From Syntrophaceae bacterium UBA2188 (GTDB taxonomy: Bacteria > Desulfobacterota > BSN033 > UBA1163), in NCBI GenBank assembly GCA_002327985.1, contig DCVM01000163.1, positions 1 through 43,338 of the forward strand: a DNA stretch of 43,338 nt, read 5' to 3'. A model generated the notes under the pieces. That model did no database searches, was not told where the DNA came from, and worked only from the letters and a program-made list of their open reading frames with translations. Made by a program: the position numbers and the translations under genes. This document shows, piece after piece, positions 16,734 through 24,645 of the stretch; position 1 is the first letter of the stretch; every line of letters starts with the position of its first letter.

Positions 16734-18413
16734 TCAACTTTGAGTATTCCTAAAAGCACGCCGTAAAAATTTTCCCGTAGCGGTCTTGGGCACCTCTTTG
16801 ACAAATTCCACCTGTCTGGGATATTTGTATGCAGCCATTCGTTCCTTGCAATGAGCGATGATGTCTTCACCTTTCACCTTACCTTCAAATTCCTCCTTTA
16901 AAGCCACGAAGGCCTTGACGGTCTCTCCACGATAAGGATCTGGAACTCCCACGACAGCAACTTCACGAACAGAAGGATGGAGATAAATGACATCTTCCAC
17001 CTCTCTTGGCCAAACTTTGAATCCGGACGCAATAATCATATCTTTCTTTCTATCTAAGAGATAAACCCATCCTTTGTCATCCATTGTACCGACATCTCCG
17101 GTAAAAAGCCACCCCTGACGGATCGCATGGGCGGTCTCCTCGGGTTTGTTCCAATATCCAGGAATGATCCCCGGTCCCTTGACAGCCAGTTCGCCCACTT
17201 CTCCAGGAGGGAGTTCTTTTTCGGGGTCGCTCAGGTCCATAATTTTGGCCTCATGGCTTGGAATGGGAATTCCGATAGCAATGGCCCCGGTTGAGGGATC
17301 GACAGGTGCCCTGGATCCCAGGGGAACCAGAGTCGCAGGGGAGGTACTTTCGGTGAGACCATAAACATTGTGAATATATGTTCCTGTGAGTTTTTCGAAT
17401 CGCTCTACCACTGCAGGAATCACTGGAGCTCCTCCACTGTAAACTTTTCGGAAGCTGGAAAGATCATACTTTCCGATCTTCGGGTCATTCATCAATGCGA
17501 TAAAAACAGTGATGGCTGCAATCGTACAGGTGGCCTTCCATTTCTCAATCATCTCAAATGTTGTCTTGGGATCAAACCGGTAAAATAGAATAAGTGGTGT
17601 TCCCGAAGCGATACAGGTTCCAATATGGCCAACCATACCTGTGACGTGGAAGAAAGGAGCTGCTCCAAGCATGATATCTGAGGGGGTTAATTTCCAGCAA
17701 TGGCGATAGACCTCTGAGTTGAACGCAACATTTCCATGGGTGTTCATAGCTCCTTTGGGTGGACCTGTCGTCCCAGAAGTATAAGTGAGATAAGCCACAT
17801 CTTCTCGTAATAGGTTTACCTCTGGGGGTTGTTTCCCTCGATATTTTTCGATGAGCTTTACGAAGTCTAAGCTTTCGAGGTTTTCAACTTTTTCCGCTCC
17901 CTTGAGAATCGAGGGGAGCAAAGTTTTTGGATCGAGAAAATCTAACTCTGAGGTGGTGATCAGATGCTCAACTCCTGTTTCTTTGGCCACTTTTCTAATC
18001 ATCTCGCCGTAAAGGGATTCCATGCAGACAAGAATCTTGACAGAGGCATCCCTAAAATAATAGGAGAGTTCCTTTTCTCTGTACATAGGATTTAAGGGAA
18101 CAATCGTTCCACCGCTCTTCCAGATTCCAAATTGGCCAATAATAAATTGGGGAATATTTTGGAGGTAAAGAGAAACCCGGTCTCCTTTCTTCACACCGAG
18201 GTCTATCAATGCGCAGGCGAAGGCATCACTCATCTCATCCAGTTCTTTGTAGGAAATCACCTTATTGAAATAGTAAAGAGCAGGGCTCTTGGCATGCTGC
18301 TGAACCGTTTTACGAAGATGGTCCAAAGCGTTTGTGGCCTCTGGAGTTAAGTCGGAAGAATAATCTTTGGGATAGAGAGAAAGCCACCTTTTGGATGGAG
18401 GTGTTGAGTTCAT
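16734..18413 (-). CDS. Acyl-CoA synthetase (AMP-forming ligase)
   Basis: A 559-aa ANL-superfamily ligase that activates a carboxylic acid to its CoA thioester through an acyl-adenylate. Visible motifs are the P-loop YTSGTTGPPKGA (211-222), VYGLTESTSP, WLFTGDVG, YLLDRKKDMI and the C-terminal PKTATGKFLRR with the catalytic Lys. The chosen ATG overlaps the stop of the upstream small gene (TAATG) and has AGAAAGGAGA upstream. A longer frame from 18449 lacks such a site. Fatty, aromatic or hydroxy acids are possible substrates. It is flanked by a dehydratase-like CoA enzyme in the same operon. Confidence 0.93.
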   Translation of the reverse strand: MNSTPPSKRWLSLYPKDYSSDLTPEATNALDHLRKTVQQHAKSPALYYFNKVISYKELDEMSDAFACALIDLGVKKGDRVSLYLQNIPQFIIGQFGIWKSGGTIVPLNPMYREKELSYYFRDASVKILVCMESLYGEMIRKVAKETGVEHLITTSELDFLDPKTLLPSILKGAEKVENLESLDFVKLIEKYRGKQPPEVNLLREDVAYLTYTSGTTGPPKGAMNTHGNVAFNSEVYRHCWKLTPSDIMLGAAPFFHVTGMVGHIGTCIASGTPLILFYRFDPKTTFEMIEKWKATCTIAAITVFIALMNDPKIGKYDLSSFRKVYSGGAPVIPAVVERFEKLTGTYIHNVYGLTESTSPATLVPLGSRAPVDPSTGAIAIGIPIPSHEAKIMDLSDPEKELPPGEVGELAVKGPGIIPGYWNKPEETAHAIRQGWLFTGDVGTMDDKGWVYLLDRKKDMIIASGFKVWPREVEDVIYLHPSVREVAVVGVPDPYRGETVKAFVALKEEFEGKVKGEDIIAHCKERMAAYKYPRQVEFVKEVPKTATGKFLRRAFRNTQS

Positions 18414-18709
18414 TAAAAATCTCCTTTCTCGTTGAGATGGATCAGCCATTTCACCAAAGCCTCAAAATCACTCTCTCCGGTAATCGAATAGCTAAAATTT
18501 TCTTTCTGTTCTAAATTTTGGAATCCACAGGCTCTCGGGCATCCATTGATCACAACCAAGCCATCTAAGTCTGGCTCATCCCGATGTTGAAAAAGAACTC
18601 GATCTCCAAAACGAAATTGAACTCTTTGAATTATCTCTACCCTTTCATAGGTGGGATTACATCCTCCGCAATATTTGACTCCGATCTTCTTTCTTTTTGT
18701 CGTTTTCAA
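18413..18709 (-). CDS. Small four-cysteine protein (CGGCNP / NGCPRAC)
   Basis: A 98-aa protein I cannot assign to a named family. It has KYCGGCNPTYERVE near the N-terminus (Cys14, Cys17) and LVVINGCPRACG in the middle (Cys57, Cys61), with charged flanks. The two cysteine pairs suggest a metal or Fe-S site or a redox disulfide; this is inference. The start appears to be TTG (18709) without a strong ribosome site, so the true start is uncertain. Its stop overlaps the CoA ligase start (TAATG), so the two are translationally coupled and probably work together. Confidence 0.72.
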   Translation of the reverse strand: MKTTKRKKIGVKYCGGCNPTYERVEIIQRVQFRFGDRVLFQHRDEPDLDGLVVINGCPRACGFQNLEQKENFSYSITGESDFEALVKWLIHLNEKGDF

Positions 18710-18733
18710 GTTTGAAGACGTTCTAACCTCAGT

Positions 18734-19276
18734 CTACCAACTGGGTGGGGTGTTGACCCAGACCACAACGGTATCCTTTTTCCCAGGATTTCTAAACCGA
18801 TGATTTCTTGTCGAAGAAAAATAGAAACTATCCTCTTCTGTCAATGAATAGGTATGCCCGTTGACGCTTAATTCAAGCATCCCCTCCAGAATTAAACCGA
18901 ATTCTGCTCCGGGATGCTGATAGTCTCCCTCTGAACTGCCCCCGGGGGAAATTATGGCCAGTCGAGCATCCATCTGTTTTTCAGTTGACTGGGGAATCAG
19001 GATCTCTATTCTTGTTTTTGAACCGGGAAATTCAGCCTGAATTCTCTCATGTTTTTTAATAACGACCTTCTGGTCAGAATCTGTTTGAAATAAATCAATA
19101 ATGGTCATCTCAAGCCCTTCGACAATTCTTTTCAGACGGGATATGCCAGGGTCTACTTTCCCGGTTTCAACCATGGACAGATAAGACGGGGAGCAATTGG
19201 CTTTTTTCGCAAGCTGTTTTAGGGTTACATTTTTAAATTTCCGTAATGTCCGAAGTTTCTTTCCTAATTGATCCAT
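18734..19276 (-). CDS. XRE family transcriptional regulator with cupin sensor domain
   Basis: A 180-aa regulator. Residues about 6-62 form a Cro/C1-type helix-turn-helix (LRKFKNVTLKQLAKKANCSPSYLSMVETGKV). Residues about 105-178 form a cupin (HPGAEFGLILEGMLELSVNGHTYSL, then HRFRNPGKKDTVVVWV) that should sense a small ligand. It is the first gene of the minus-strand operon leading to the cysteine protein, CoA ligase and dehydratase. It is divergent from Liv operon 2. A perfect 14-bp palindrome sits 25 nt upstream of its ATG, which suggests autoregulation and shared control of the divergent transporter. Confidence 0.92.
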   Translation of the reverse strand: MDQLGKKLRTLRKFKNVTLKQLAKKANCSPSYLSMVETGKVDPGISRLKRIVEGLEMTIIDLFQTDSDQKVVIKKHERIQAEFPGSKTRIEILIPQSTEKQMDARLAIISPGGSSEGDYQHPGAEFGLILEGMLELSVNGHTYSLTEEDSFYFSSTRNHRFRNPGKKDTVVVWVNTPPSW

Positions 19277-19300
19277 ATTTATTCAATTTAAATTTAAAAT

Positions 19301-19314
19301 TTCAATATATTGAA
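19301..19314. promoter_or_regulatory. Perfect palindrome, candidate XRE-cupin operator
   Basis: TTCAATATATTGAA is a perfect 14-bp palindrome 25 nt upstream of the XRE-cupin start, in the expected promoter region of that gene. A partial match, TTCAATATTTTAG, occurs at 19553-19565 downstream of a TTGACA facing the transporter operon. An operator for the adjacent regulator is inferred. Confidence 0.45.
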
Positions 19315-19359
19315 CCTATATCATAAAAAAAAAATAATGTCTACTTTTCAAAATAATTT

Positions 19360-19382
19360 TCAAACGGTCAATGACCGTTTGA
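19360..19382. promoter_or_regulatory. 23-bp perfect palindrome, TetR-type operator candidate
   Basis: Arms TCAAACGGTCA and TGACCGTTTGA are exact reverse complements around a single central A. This size and symmetry are typical of operators for TetR/AcrR-type dimers controlling acyl-CoA metabolism, but no TetR gene is in the window. It could also be a second site class for the XRE-cupin regulator. Confidence 0.5.
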
Positions 19383-19542
19383 TTCTATTTCACCTTTTAA
19401 GTAGAAATTATAAATAATAACAATAAGATGTATATAATACATTGAACATAATTCTGGTCAATTTTTGATCCCACTCGCAGAGATATTTACAAATAGATAA
19501 TTTTTCATGATCGATTAGGATATGCTTTTCCAAAAATAAATC

Positions 19543-19569
19543 TTGACAAAAATTCAATATTTTAGTAAT
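19543..19569 (+). promoter_or_regulatory. Possible promoter for Liv operon 2
   Basis: A perfect TTGACA (19543-19548) faces the transporter operon, but the best -10 (AGTAAT, 19564-19569) is at 15 nt and only moderate. The partial palindrome TTCAATATTTTAG lies between the boxes. The weak -10 would suit an activated or repressed promoter. Confidence 0.3.
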
Positions 19570-19773
19570 GCATACTGGTCATAGAGATACCCATTTGATT
19601 TAATAAAATTAAGGATTTTTAATCTTTCATATTAGAAAATTTATAACGGTTACTTCACATTTGATAAGTGTTAAGAAATTAAATTTCAAATCAAAGGAGG
19701 TGAAATCAAATAATTTAAACTTAACTGGGATGGGATAGATAATCATCCATCAGAAAGGAAGGAGGTAGGGAGA

Positions 19774-21090
19774 ATGTCAAAGGATGTCTCGAGAAGAAAG
19801 TTTTTAAAATATATGGGGGCCACAGCGTTGACCGCCGGAACGCTTGGCACTGCGTCAAAGGTCATCGGCCAGGCCAAGAGGCCTATTCCAAAAGATCCTA
19901 TAAAAATTGCGGCGGTGAGTTTCTTAACTGGCGCCGCAGCCGCACCTTTTGGTATCCCCGGTGATAATACTTATAAAATGTGTGCCGATGTGATCAACAA
20001 AGAAGGTGGAATATTAGGTCGGAAGATAGACTTACAGAGTAAGGATGAAGCAGGTGGCGTGGATGCCCAGGTCAAACTTTGCCGAAAATTGATTCTTGAA
20101 GACAAAGTGGATGTTGTATTGGGTTACATCTCATCCGCCTCCTGTCTGGCCATCCTTCCCCTTGCTGATGAATTGGGTGGTTTGATCGTAGCCTACGATT
20201 GCGGAACCCATGAGTTGATGGAAGGGAAAACATCCCCTTACGAAGTTCCGAAGTTCAAACTTGGTTTCAGGAGCAAAGCCCACCTTGGAATTGACAATAT
20301 TGCCTTAGCTTTGTATATCAAAAAATATTATCCCAATATTAAAAAGATCGCGGGCATCAATCAGGATTATGCCTGGGGAAGGGACAGTTGGTTGATCTTT
20401 GAAACAGCCATGAAGAAACTGATGCCCCAGGTTCAGGTAGTAAAGACCCTATGGCCTCCTCTCGGTAATACTGATTTTACTGCCCATATCAGTCCATTAA
20501 TGGGAGCGGAGCCGGATATCGTCCATTCATCACTCTGGGGAGGAGATGCGGTCACCTTCTCGAAACAGGCCTTAGCAATGGGCTATTTTAAGAAGATCAG
20601 AATGGCTTATTCGCGCGGTGAACCCTATCCTCAAGAAGTGGGAAAGGACTACCCGGAAGGACAGATTATCTGCTGTGCCGGAACTCACTATTTCCTCTAT
20701 CCACCGCATGACAAATCACCTCTCAATAAATGGTTTGTTACGGAGTATCACAAGAGATATGGGAAATATCCGACCTATCCCTGCTACCATGCCTATCAGG
20801 CTATTTACGCCTATAAATATGCTGTGGAAAAGGCGGCCAAGGCAGTGGGTGGTTGGCCCACCGCAGAAGAAATTTCAAAAGCCATGACAGGCCTAACCTT
20901 CCCTACCCCATCGGGTACGCTGACAATTAGAGAAGATCATAACGGCATAGAGGATTGTTTGGTCGGGATCACAAAACTTACACCCAAATATCCTTTCCCG
21001 ATTCTGGACAAAATGGAAGTATTTCCAGCCGCTCAGGTGAATGCCCCTGTTGGCATCAAGACAGTGGATTGGATCAATAGTTGGAAATAG
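19774..21090 (+). CDS. Liv-type ABC transporter substrate-binding protein 2 (Tat signal)
   Basis: A 438-aa periplasmic binding protein. The N-terminus has a twin-arginine signal (SRRKFLKYMGATALTAG), so it should be exported folded. Lobe motifs include INKEGGILGRKIDLQSKDEAGG and PLADELGGLIVAYDCGTHE, and the C-terminal half contains YPTYPCYHAYQAIYAYKYAVEKA. It leads the second transporter operon, divergent from the CoA ligase/dehydratase operon, so its ligand may be the acid activated there. Compared with binding protein 1 it shares the layout but differs widely in sequence. GGAAGGAGG precedes the ATG. Confidence 0.92.
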   Translation: MSKDVSRRKFLKYMGATALTAGTLGTASKVIGQAKRPIPKDPIKIAAVSFLTGAAAAPFGIPGDNTYKMCADVINKEGGILGRKIDLQSKDEAGGVDAQVKLCRKLILEDKVDVVLGYISSASCLAILPLADELGGLIVAYDCGTHELMEGKTSPYEVPKFKLGFRSKAHLGIDNIALALYIKKYYPNIKKIAGINQDYAWGRDSWLIFETAMKKLMPQVQVVKTLWPPLGNTDFTAHISPLMGAEPDIVHSSLWGGDAVTFSKQALAMGYFKKIRMAYSRGEPYPQEVGKDYPEGQIICCAGTHYFLYPPHDKSPLNKWFVTEYHKRYGKYPTYPCYHAYQAIYAYKYAVEKAAKAVGGWPTAEEISKAMTGLTFPTPSGTLTIREDHNGIEDCLVGITKLTPKYPFPILDKMEVFPAAQVNAPVGIKTVDWINSWK

Positions 21091-21117
21091 GAATTTCTGA
21101 AAAAATAAAAGCATCGG

Positions 21118-21236
21118 GTTAAGGTTAGGGTTAGGATGCCAGTTTCGTCTTTGGGTAAAGGCAATGGTTTTTAAATCATAAGCTCTAACCCATTGACCCT
21201 TCACCAAACCGGCTTCATAGCCCTAACCTTATGACC
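21118..21236. repeat. Imperfect inverted-repeat element
   Basis: TTAAGGTTAGGGTTAGGATGCC on the left is roughly complementary to GGCTTCATAGCCCTAACCTTA on the right, giving a hairpin-forming MITE-like unit between binding protein 2 and livH. Similar GGTTAAGG strings occur near 1550-1580 and 34485-34512. The rest of the 21091-21310 gap holds no gene. Confidence 0.45.
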
Positions 21237-21310
21237 TCACCTAAGAGTTCATTTTATTTGGAGCTTGAAATTAGGTTATTGGGATTTTAGTAATTGGGGT
21301 ATAACGAGTC

Positions 21311-22177
21311 ATGTGGGTTATTTATACTCTTAACGGTCTTTATTTTGCCGCCCTTTTATTTCTCATCTCCCTGGGACTGAACATTATTCTGGGAGTCATG
21401 GGCATCCTCAACTTGGCCCATGGTTCTTTATATGCAATTGGGGCTTTTATAGCTGCCTGGGTGATTATCGCTATTGGGATGAAGGTCCCGCCATTCTTTC
21501 TCTATGTCACACTTTTAAGTGGACTGGTGCTCGCAGGCATCGTTGGGTTTTTAATGGAAAAATCCTTAATCCGATTTATGTATAAAAGAACCCTCGAGTA
21601 CCAGCTCTTACTCACCTTTGGAGTCCTGATGCTCCTTGAGGATGTCATCAAGATGATATGGGGAGGACAGGCCTATTATGCCTCTGCCCCTTTTGATCTC
21701 TTGGGCAAAGTCGATATTGGGGGACATGTCTATCCAACCTATTTTTTGTTTGTGATGGCCATCGCTTTAATCGCAGGACTGTTTATCTGGCTTTTCATGT
21801 CCAAAACGAAGTTGGGGATTATGCTAAGGGCCATCTCTTTGGACAGAGAAATGGCCACAGGATTAGGGCTGGATATTAACAGACTCAGTACCTTTGCTTT
21901 TGTCCTCGGATCAGGATTAGCCGGACTAGCCGGCGCGTTAGTAGTTCCAACGACCCCAGCCCTGTTGGGGTTTGGCCATGAGCCCCTCATCCTCGGTTTT
22001 ATTGTGGTCGTTGTGGGGGGTCTCGGAAGTCTCAAGGGCGCCTTGGTTGGATCTCTTCTTGTAGGTTTTACAAGATCCTTTGGTATTGCTATATTTCCTG
22101 AAATCGAATTGCCCTTATTATTCTTAATCGCCGGTATTATTTTAGTCGTTAAACCAGAAGGTCTTTTCGGGAGATAG
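21311..22177 (+). CDS. livH: Branched-chain amino acid-type ABC permease LivH, operon 2
   Basis: A 288-aa polytopic permease with the LivH N-terminal signature GLNIILGVMGILNLAHGSLYAIGAF and the coupling region RAISLDREMATGLGLDINR. It ends in the typical VVKPEGLFGR. Eight or so hydrophobic segments are visible. It is followed after 3 nt by livM. Its partners are the next three genes and binding protein 2. Confidence 0.93.
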   Translation: MWVIYTLNGLYFAALLFLISLGLNIILGVMGILNLAHGSLYAIGAFIAAWVIIAIGMKVPPFFLYVTLLSGLVLAGIVGFLMEKSLIRFMYKRTLEYQLLLTFGVLMLLEDVIKMIWGGQAYYASAPFDLLGKVDIGGHVYPTYFLFVMAIALIAGLFIWLFMSKTKLGIMLRAISLDREMATGLGLDINRLSTFAFVLGSGLAGLAGALVVPTTPALLGFGHEPLILGFIVVVVGGLGSLKGALVGSLLVGFTRSFGIAIFPEIELPLLFLIAGIILVVKPEGLFGR

Positions 22178-22180
22178 AAG

Positions 22181-23167
22181 GTGGGCTTAAAGCAAATATC
22201 TAAAAATCCGAGATGGATCATCTATCTATTGATCTTCATCGCTTTATTATTTATCCCACGCATGCTCTCTATCCATGACCTCATGCTCTTCGAATATGGA
22301 ATAACCTTTGCCATTGTAGGACTTGGGTTCAATCTTCTCTTAGGCTATACCGGTCTTTTATCTTTTGGTCACGGCGCCTATTTTGCAGCGGGGGCCTATT
22401 CCGTTGCGATGATTGCTAAATACCTTCCACAGGCATATTCCCTCGAGATATTGATTCCAGCGTCCCTCTTCTTTTCACTGATCCTTTCCATCATCTTTGG
22501 TTTTGTTTGTGTCAGACATACAAAGATCTTCTTTTCCATCCTTGCCCTCTCTCTCTCCATGCTTCTCTTTGCTCTGTTATTTAAACTCTATCACATTACA
22601 GGAGGGTCCGACGGACTCCGTGTGCCCCTTCCCACTCTGTTTGGCATGTCATTCAAAGGAATTAGAAGGCCTGAGTTTCTTTCAGGAACCTATTACTATT
22701 TCTTGTTGGGGGTGTTCTCAATAAGCTTTCTCGTCATGAGAGGGATTGTCAGCTCTCCTTTTGGTAAAGCCCTCCAGGCCATCCGGGATAACGAGGTACG
22801 GGCAGAGTTGATTGGCATCCGTGTCCGTCGATATCGACTTTACGCCTTCATGATTTCAGGAATGTTTGTTGGCTTAGGGGGGGCTCTCTGGACCTTTGTC
22901 AATGGCCATGTCACGGCGGATTTATCCCACTGGGTTTTCTCAGGCGAAATCGTTTACATGACCTTGCTGGGTGGCTTCGGAATCTTTGAAGGACCCATCA
23001 TCGGCGCCATGATCTTTACTTATTTAAAATTATATGCCATGGGAAACACCCAATATTGGATGTTCGTCATCGGGGCAACGCTCATTGTTCTCGTCCTCAT
23101 CCTCCCAAATGGTGTTGCAGGAGCGGTTTCAAGTCTATGGACTAAAGTAAAAAAGAAAACCAACTGA
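22181..23167 (+). CDS. livM: Branched-chain amino acid-type ABC permease LivM, operon 2
   Basis: A 328-aa permease beginning at GTG, with the LivM pattern GLGFNLLLGYTGLLSFGHGAYFAAGAY. It also has FVCVRHTKIFFSILALSLSMLL, the GGSDGLR loop and the coupling segment RDNEVRAELIGIRVRRYRL. The GTG start is favoured because it follows the livH stop by 3 nt and no ATG lies near the hydrophobic N-terminus. It forms the channel with LivH of operon 2. Confidence 0.92.
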   Translation: MGLKQISKNPRWIIYLLIFIALLFIPRMLSIHDLMLFEYGITFAIVGLGFNLLLGYTGLLSFGHGAYFAAGAYSVAMIAKYLPQAYSLEILIPASLFFSLILSIIFGFVCVRHTKIFFSILALSLSMLLFALLFKLYHITGGSDGLRVPLPTLFGMSFKGIRRPEFLSGTYYYFLLGVFSISFLVMRGIVSSPFGKALQAIRDNEVRAELIGIRVRRYRLYAFMISGMFVGLGGALWTFVNGHVTADLSHWVFSGEIVYMTLLGGFGIFEGPIIGAMIFTYLKLYAMGNTQYWMFVIGATLIVLVLILPNGVAGAVSSLWTKVKKKTN

Positions 23168-23176
23168 GGAAATTTC

Positions 23177-23920
23177 ATGTTAGCGATCGATAACTTGAAG
23201 AAACATTTCGGATTTGTCAAAGCCGTGGATAATATCAATTTAGATATCGAAGAAGGGGAGATTGTCTCGATTATCGGGACGAATGGGGCTGGAAAAACGA
23301 CTCTGGTTAACTTAATCAGCGGGTATATCAAGCCAGATAGCGGACGCATTCTGTTTTTTAACAAGGATATTACTTATGCCTCCCCTTATGTCAGAATCAA
23401 ATTGGGCGTGGGTCGCAGCTTCCAATTGATTCAACTCTTTGGAGGGATCACGGTTCTGGATAATGTCAGAACGGCCCTCTTCTCAAAATACGGGATGATA
23501 CGAAGAGGATTATTGTCCGCGGATAGGTATTCCTCAGTCACGGAAGAGGCAATTAAAATTCTCGATAATTTTAATATGGCCGATAAAAGGAATCTGACTC
23601 CAAAGGGCCTCTCAGAAGGTGACTTGAAAATTCTTGATATTGCCATTGCCTTTGCATTGAAATCGAAACTCCTCTTATTAGACGAACCTACCAGTGGAGT
23701 AGCCACCTCGGATAAATTTAAAGTCATGGATTCGATTGTATCCGCTATTAAAAAAGAAGGAATCTCCACACTCATTATTGAACATGACATGGATATCGTT
23801 TCAGGCTATTCGGATAGAGTCGTTGTCATGCATGAAGGCAGGATCATGGCTCAAGGCAAACCAGATGAGATCATGGAGAACAAAGAGGTCAAAGCCACCG
23901 TATTCGGGATTGTGAGTTAA
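23177..23920 (+). CDS. livG: ABC transporter ATP-binding protein LivG, operon 2
   Basis: A 247-aa ATPase with Walker A GTNGAGKTT, Q-loop FQLIQ, an unusual signature LSEGDLKILDIAIAFA, Walker B LLLLDEPTSGVA and the H-loop IEHDMD. The ATPase core appears intact; the E-for-H change in the signature differs from operons 1 and 3, which read SHGD. It is followed by livF after 5 nt. Confidence 0.93.
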   Translation: MLAIDNLKKHFGFVKAVDNINLDIEEGEIVSIIGTNGAGKTTLVNLISGYIKPDSGRILFFNKDITYASPYVRIKLGVGRSFQLIQLFGGITVLDNVRTALFSKYGMIRRGLLSADRYSSVTEEAIKILDNFNMADKRNLTPKGLSEGDLKILDIAIAFALKSKLLLLDEPTSGVATSDKFKVMDSIVSAIKKEGISTLIIEHDMDIVSGYSDRVVVMHEGRIMAQGKPDEIMENKEVKATVFGIVS

Positions 23921-23925
23921 AGGAG

Positions 23926-24624
23926 ATGCTGCTCAACATTGAAAATTTAGATGTTTTTATTGGCTCCACCCAAATTTTAAGGAATATCTCATTGGGTGTG
24001 AATGAAGGGGAAATCGTCTGCTTGTTAGGGAGAAATGGTGCGGGAAAGAGTTCCATTATTAAAAGTATTATTGGGCTTTATCCTTCCAGGTCAGGGAAGA
24101 TCACTTTTAGGGAAAAAGATATTACCCCCCTATCCCCCCGGAAGAAAGTTCTCTCAGGAATCGGATATTCTCCCGAAGACACGAGAATCTTTACAGAGCT
24201 GACCGTGGAAGAAAATATTAATCTTTCAACGTGGGTTCGTGGAAAAGGGGAGATATTTAGTTATGAAAAAATTTTTGCGATTTTCCCAAAGATCAAAGAT
24301 TTTTTAGACAGAAAAGGGCTGAACCTGAGCGGCGGAGAAAAGAAGATGGTTTCGATTGCCCGGGCCTTAGCGCTCAATCCGTCGTTATTACTTTTGGATG
24401 AAGCCTTTGAAGGACTGGCTCCCCTCGTGGTGAATCATTTTATGGAGGCGTTGCGTCAGATTAGAAAATTAGGGGTGACTATCCTCTTGGGGGAATCCAA
24501 TGTCCGAATCGTATCGCAAATCACAGAGAGGACCTACATTATAGAAAGAGGAGAAATTATCTTTGAGGGGCATCCCCGAGAAATTCTCGAAAACGAGAGA
24601 CTGTTGAAGTTAGTTGGAAAGTAA
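23926..24624 (+). CDS. livF: ABC transporter ATP-binding protein LivF, operon 2
   Basis: A 232-aa ATPase with Walker A GRNGAGKSS and signature LSGGEKKMVSIARALA. The Walker B region is LLLLDEAFEGLAP, where the usual P-S is replaced by A-F. The H-loop position reads GESN instead of the VEQN or CEHN forms seen in LivF proteins. The Walker B Glu is kept. The AAAGGAG ribosome site directly touches the ATG, which is closer than ideal. It is the last transporter gene; the iron alcohol dehydrogenase follows after 21 nt. Confidence 0.92.
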   Translation: MLLNIENLDVFIGSTQILRNISLGVNEGEIVCLLGRNGAGKSSIIKSIIGLYPSRSGKITFREKDITPLSPRKKVLSGIGYSPEDTRIFTELTVEENINLSTWVRGKGEIFSYEKIFAIFPKIKDFLDRKGLNLSGGEKKMVSIARALALNPSLLLLDEAFEGLAPLVVNHFMEALRQIRKLGVTILLGESNVRIVSQITERTYIIERGEIIFEGHPREILENERLLKLVGK

Positions 24625-24645
24625 CCAAATCAGGAGGTGAACTCC

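Larger units (their letters stand above)
19277..19773. promoter_or_regulatory. Divergent AT-rich control region
   Basis: No gene is seen in these 497 nt, which are much richer in A+T than the flanking genes. They separate the XRE-led minus operon from the second Liv operon and contain two perfect palindromes (19301-19314 and 19360-19382). A TTGACA lies at 19543, with a partial copy of the first palindrome immediately downstream of it. AAAGGAGG at 19694 and GGAAGGAGG before the binding-protein ATG also occur. Confidence 0.6.
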
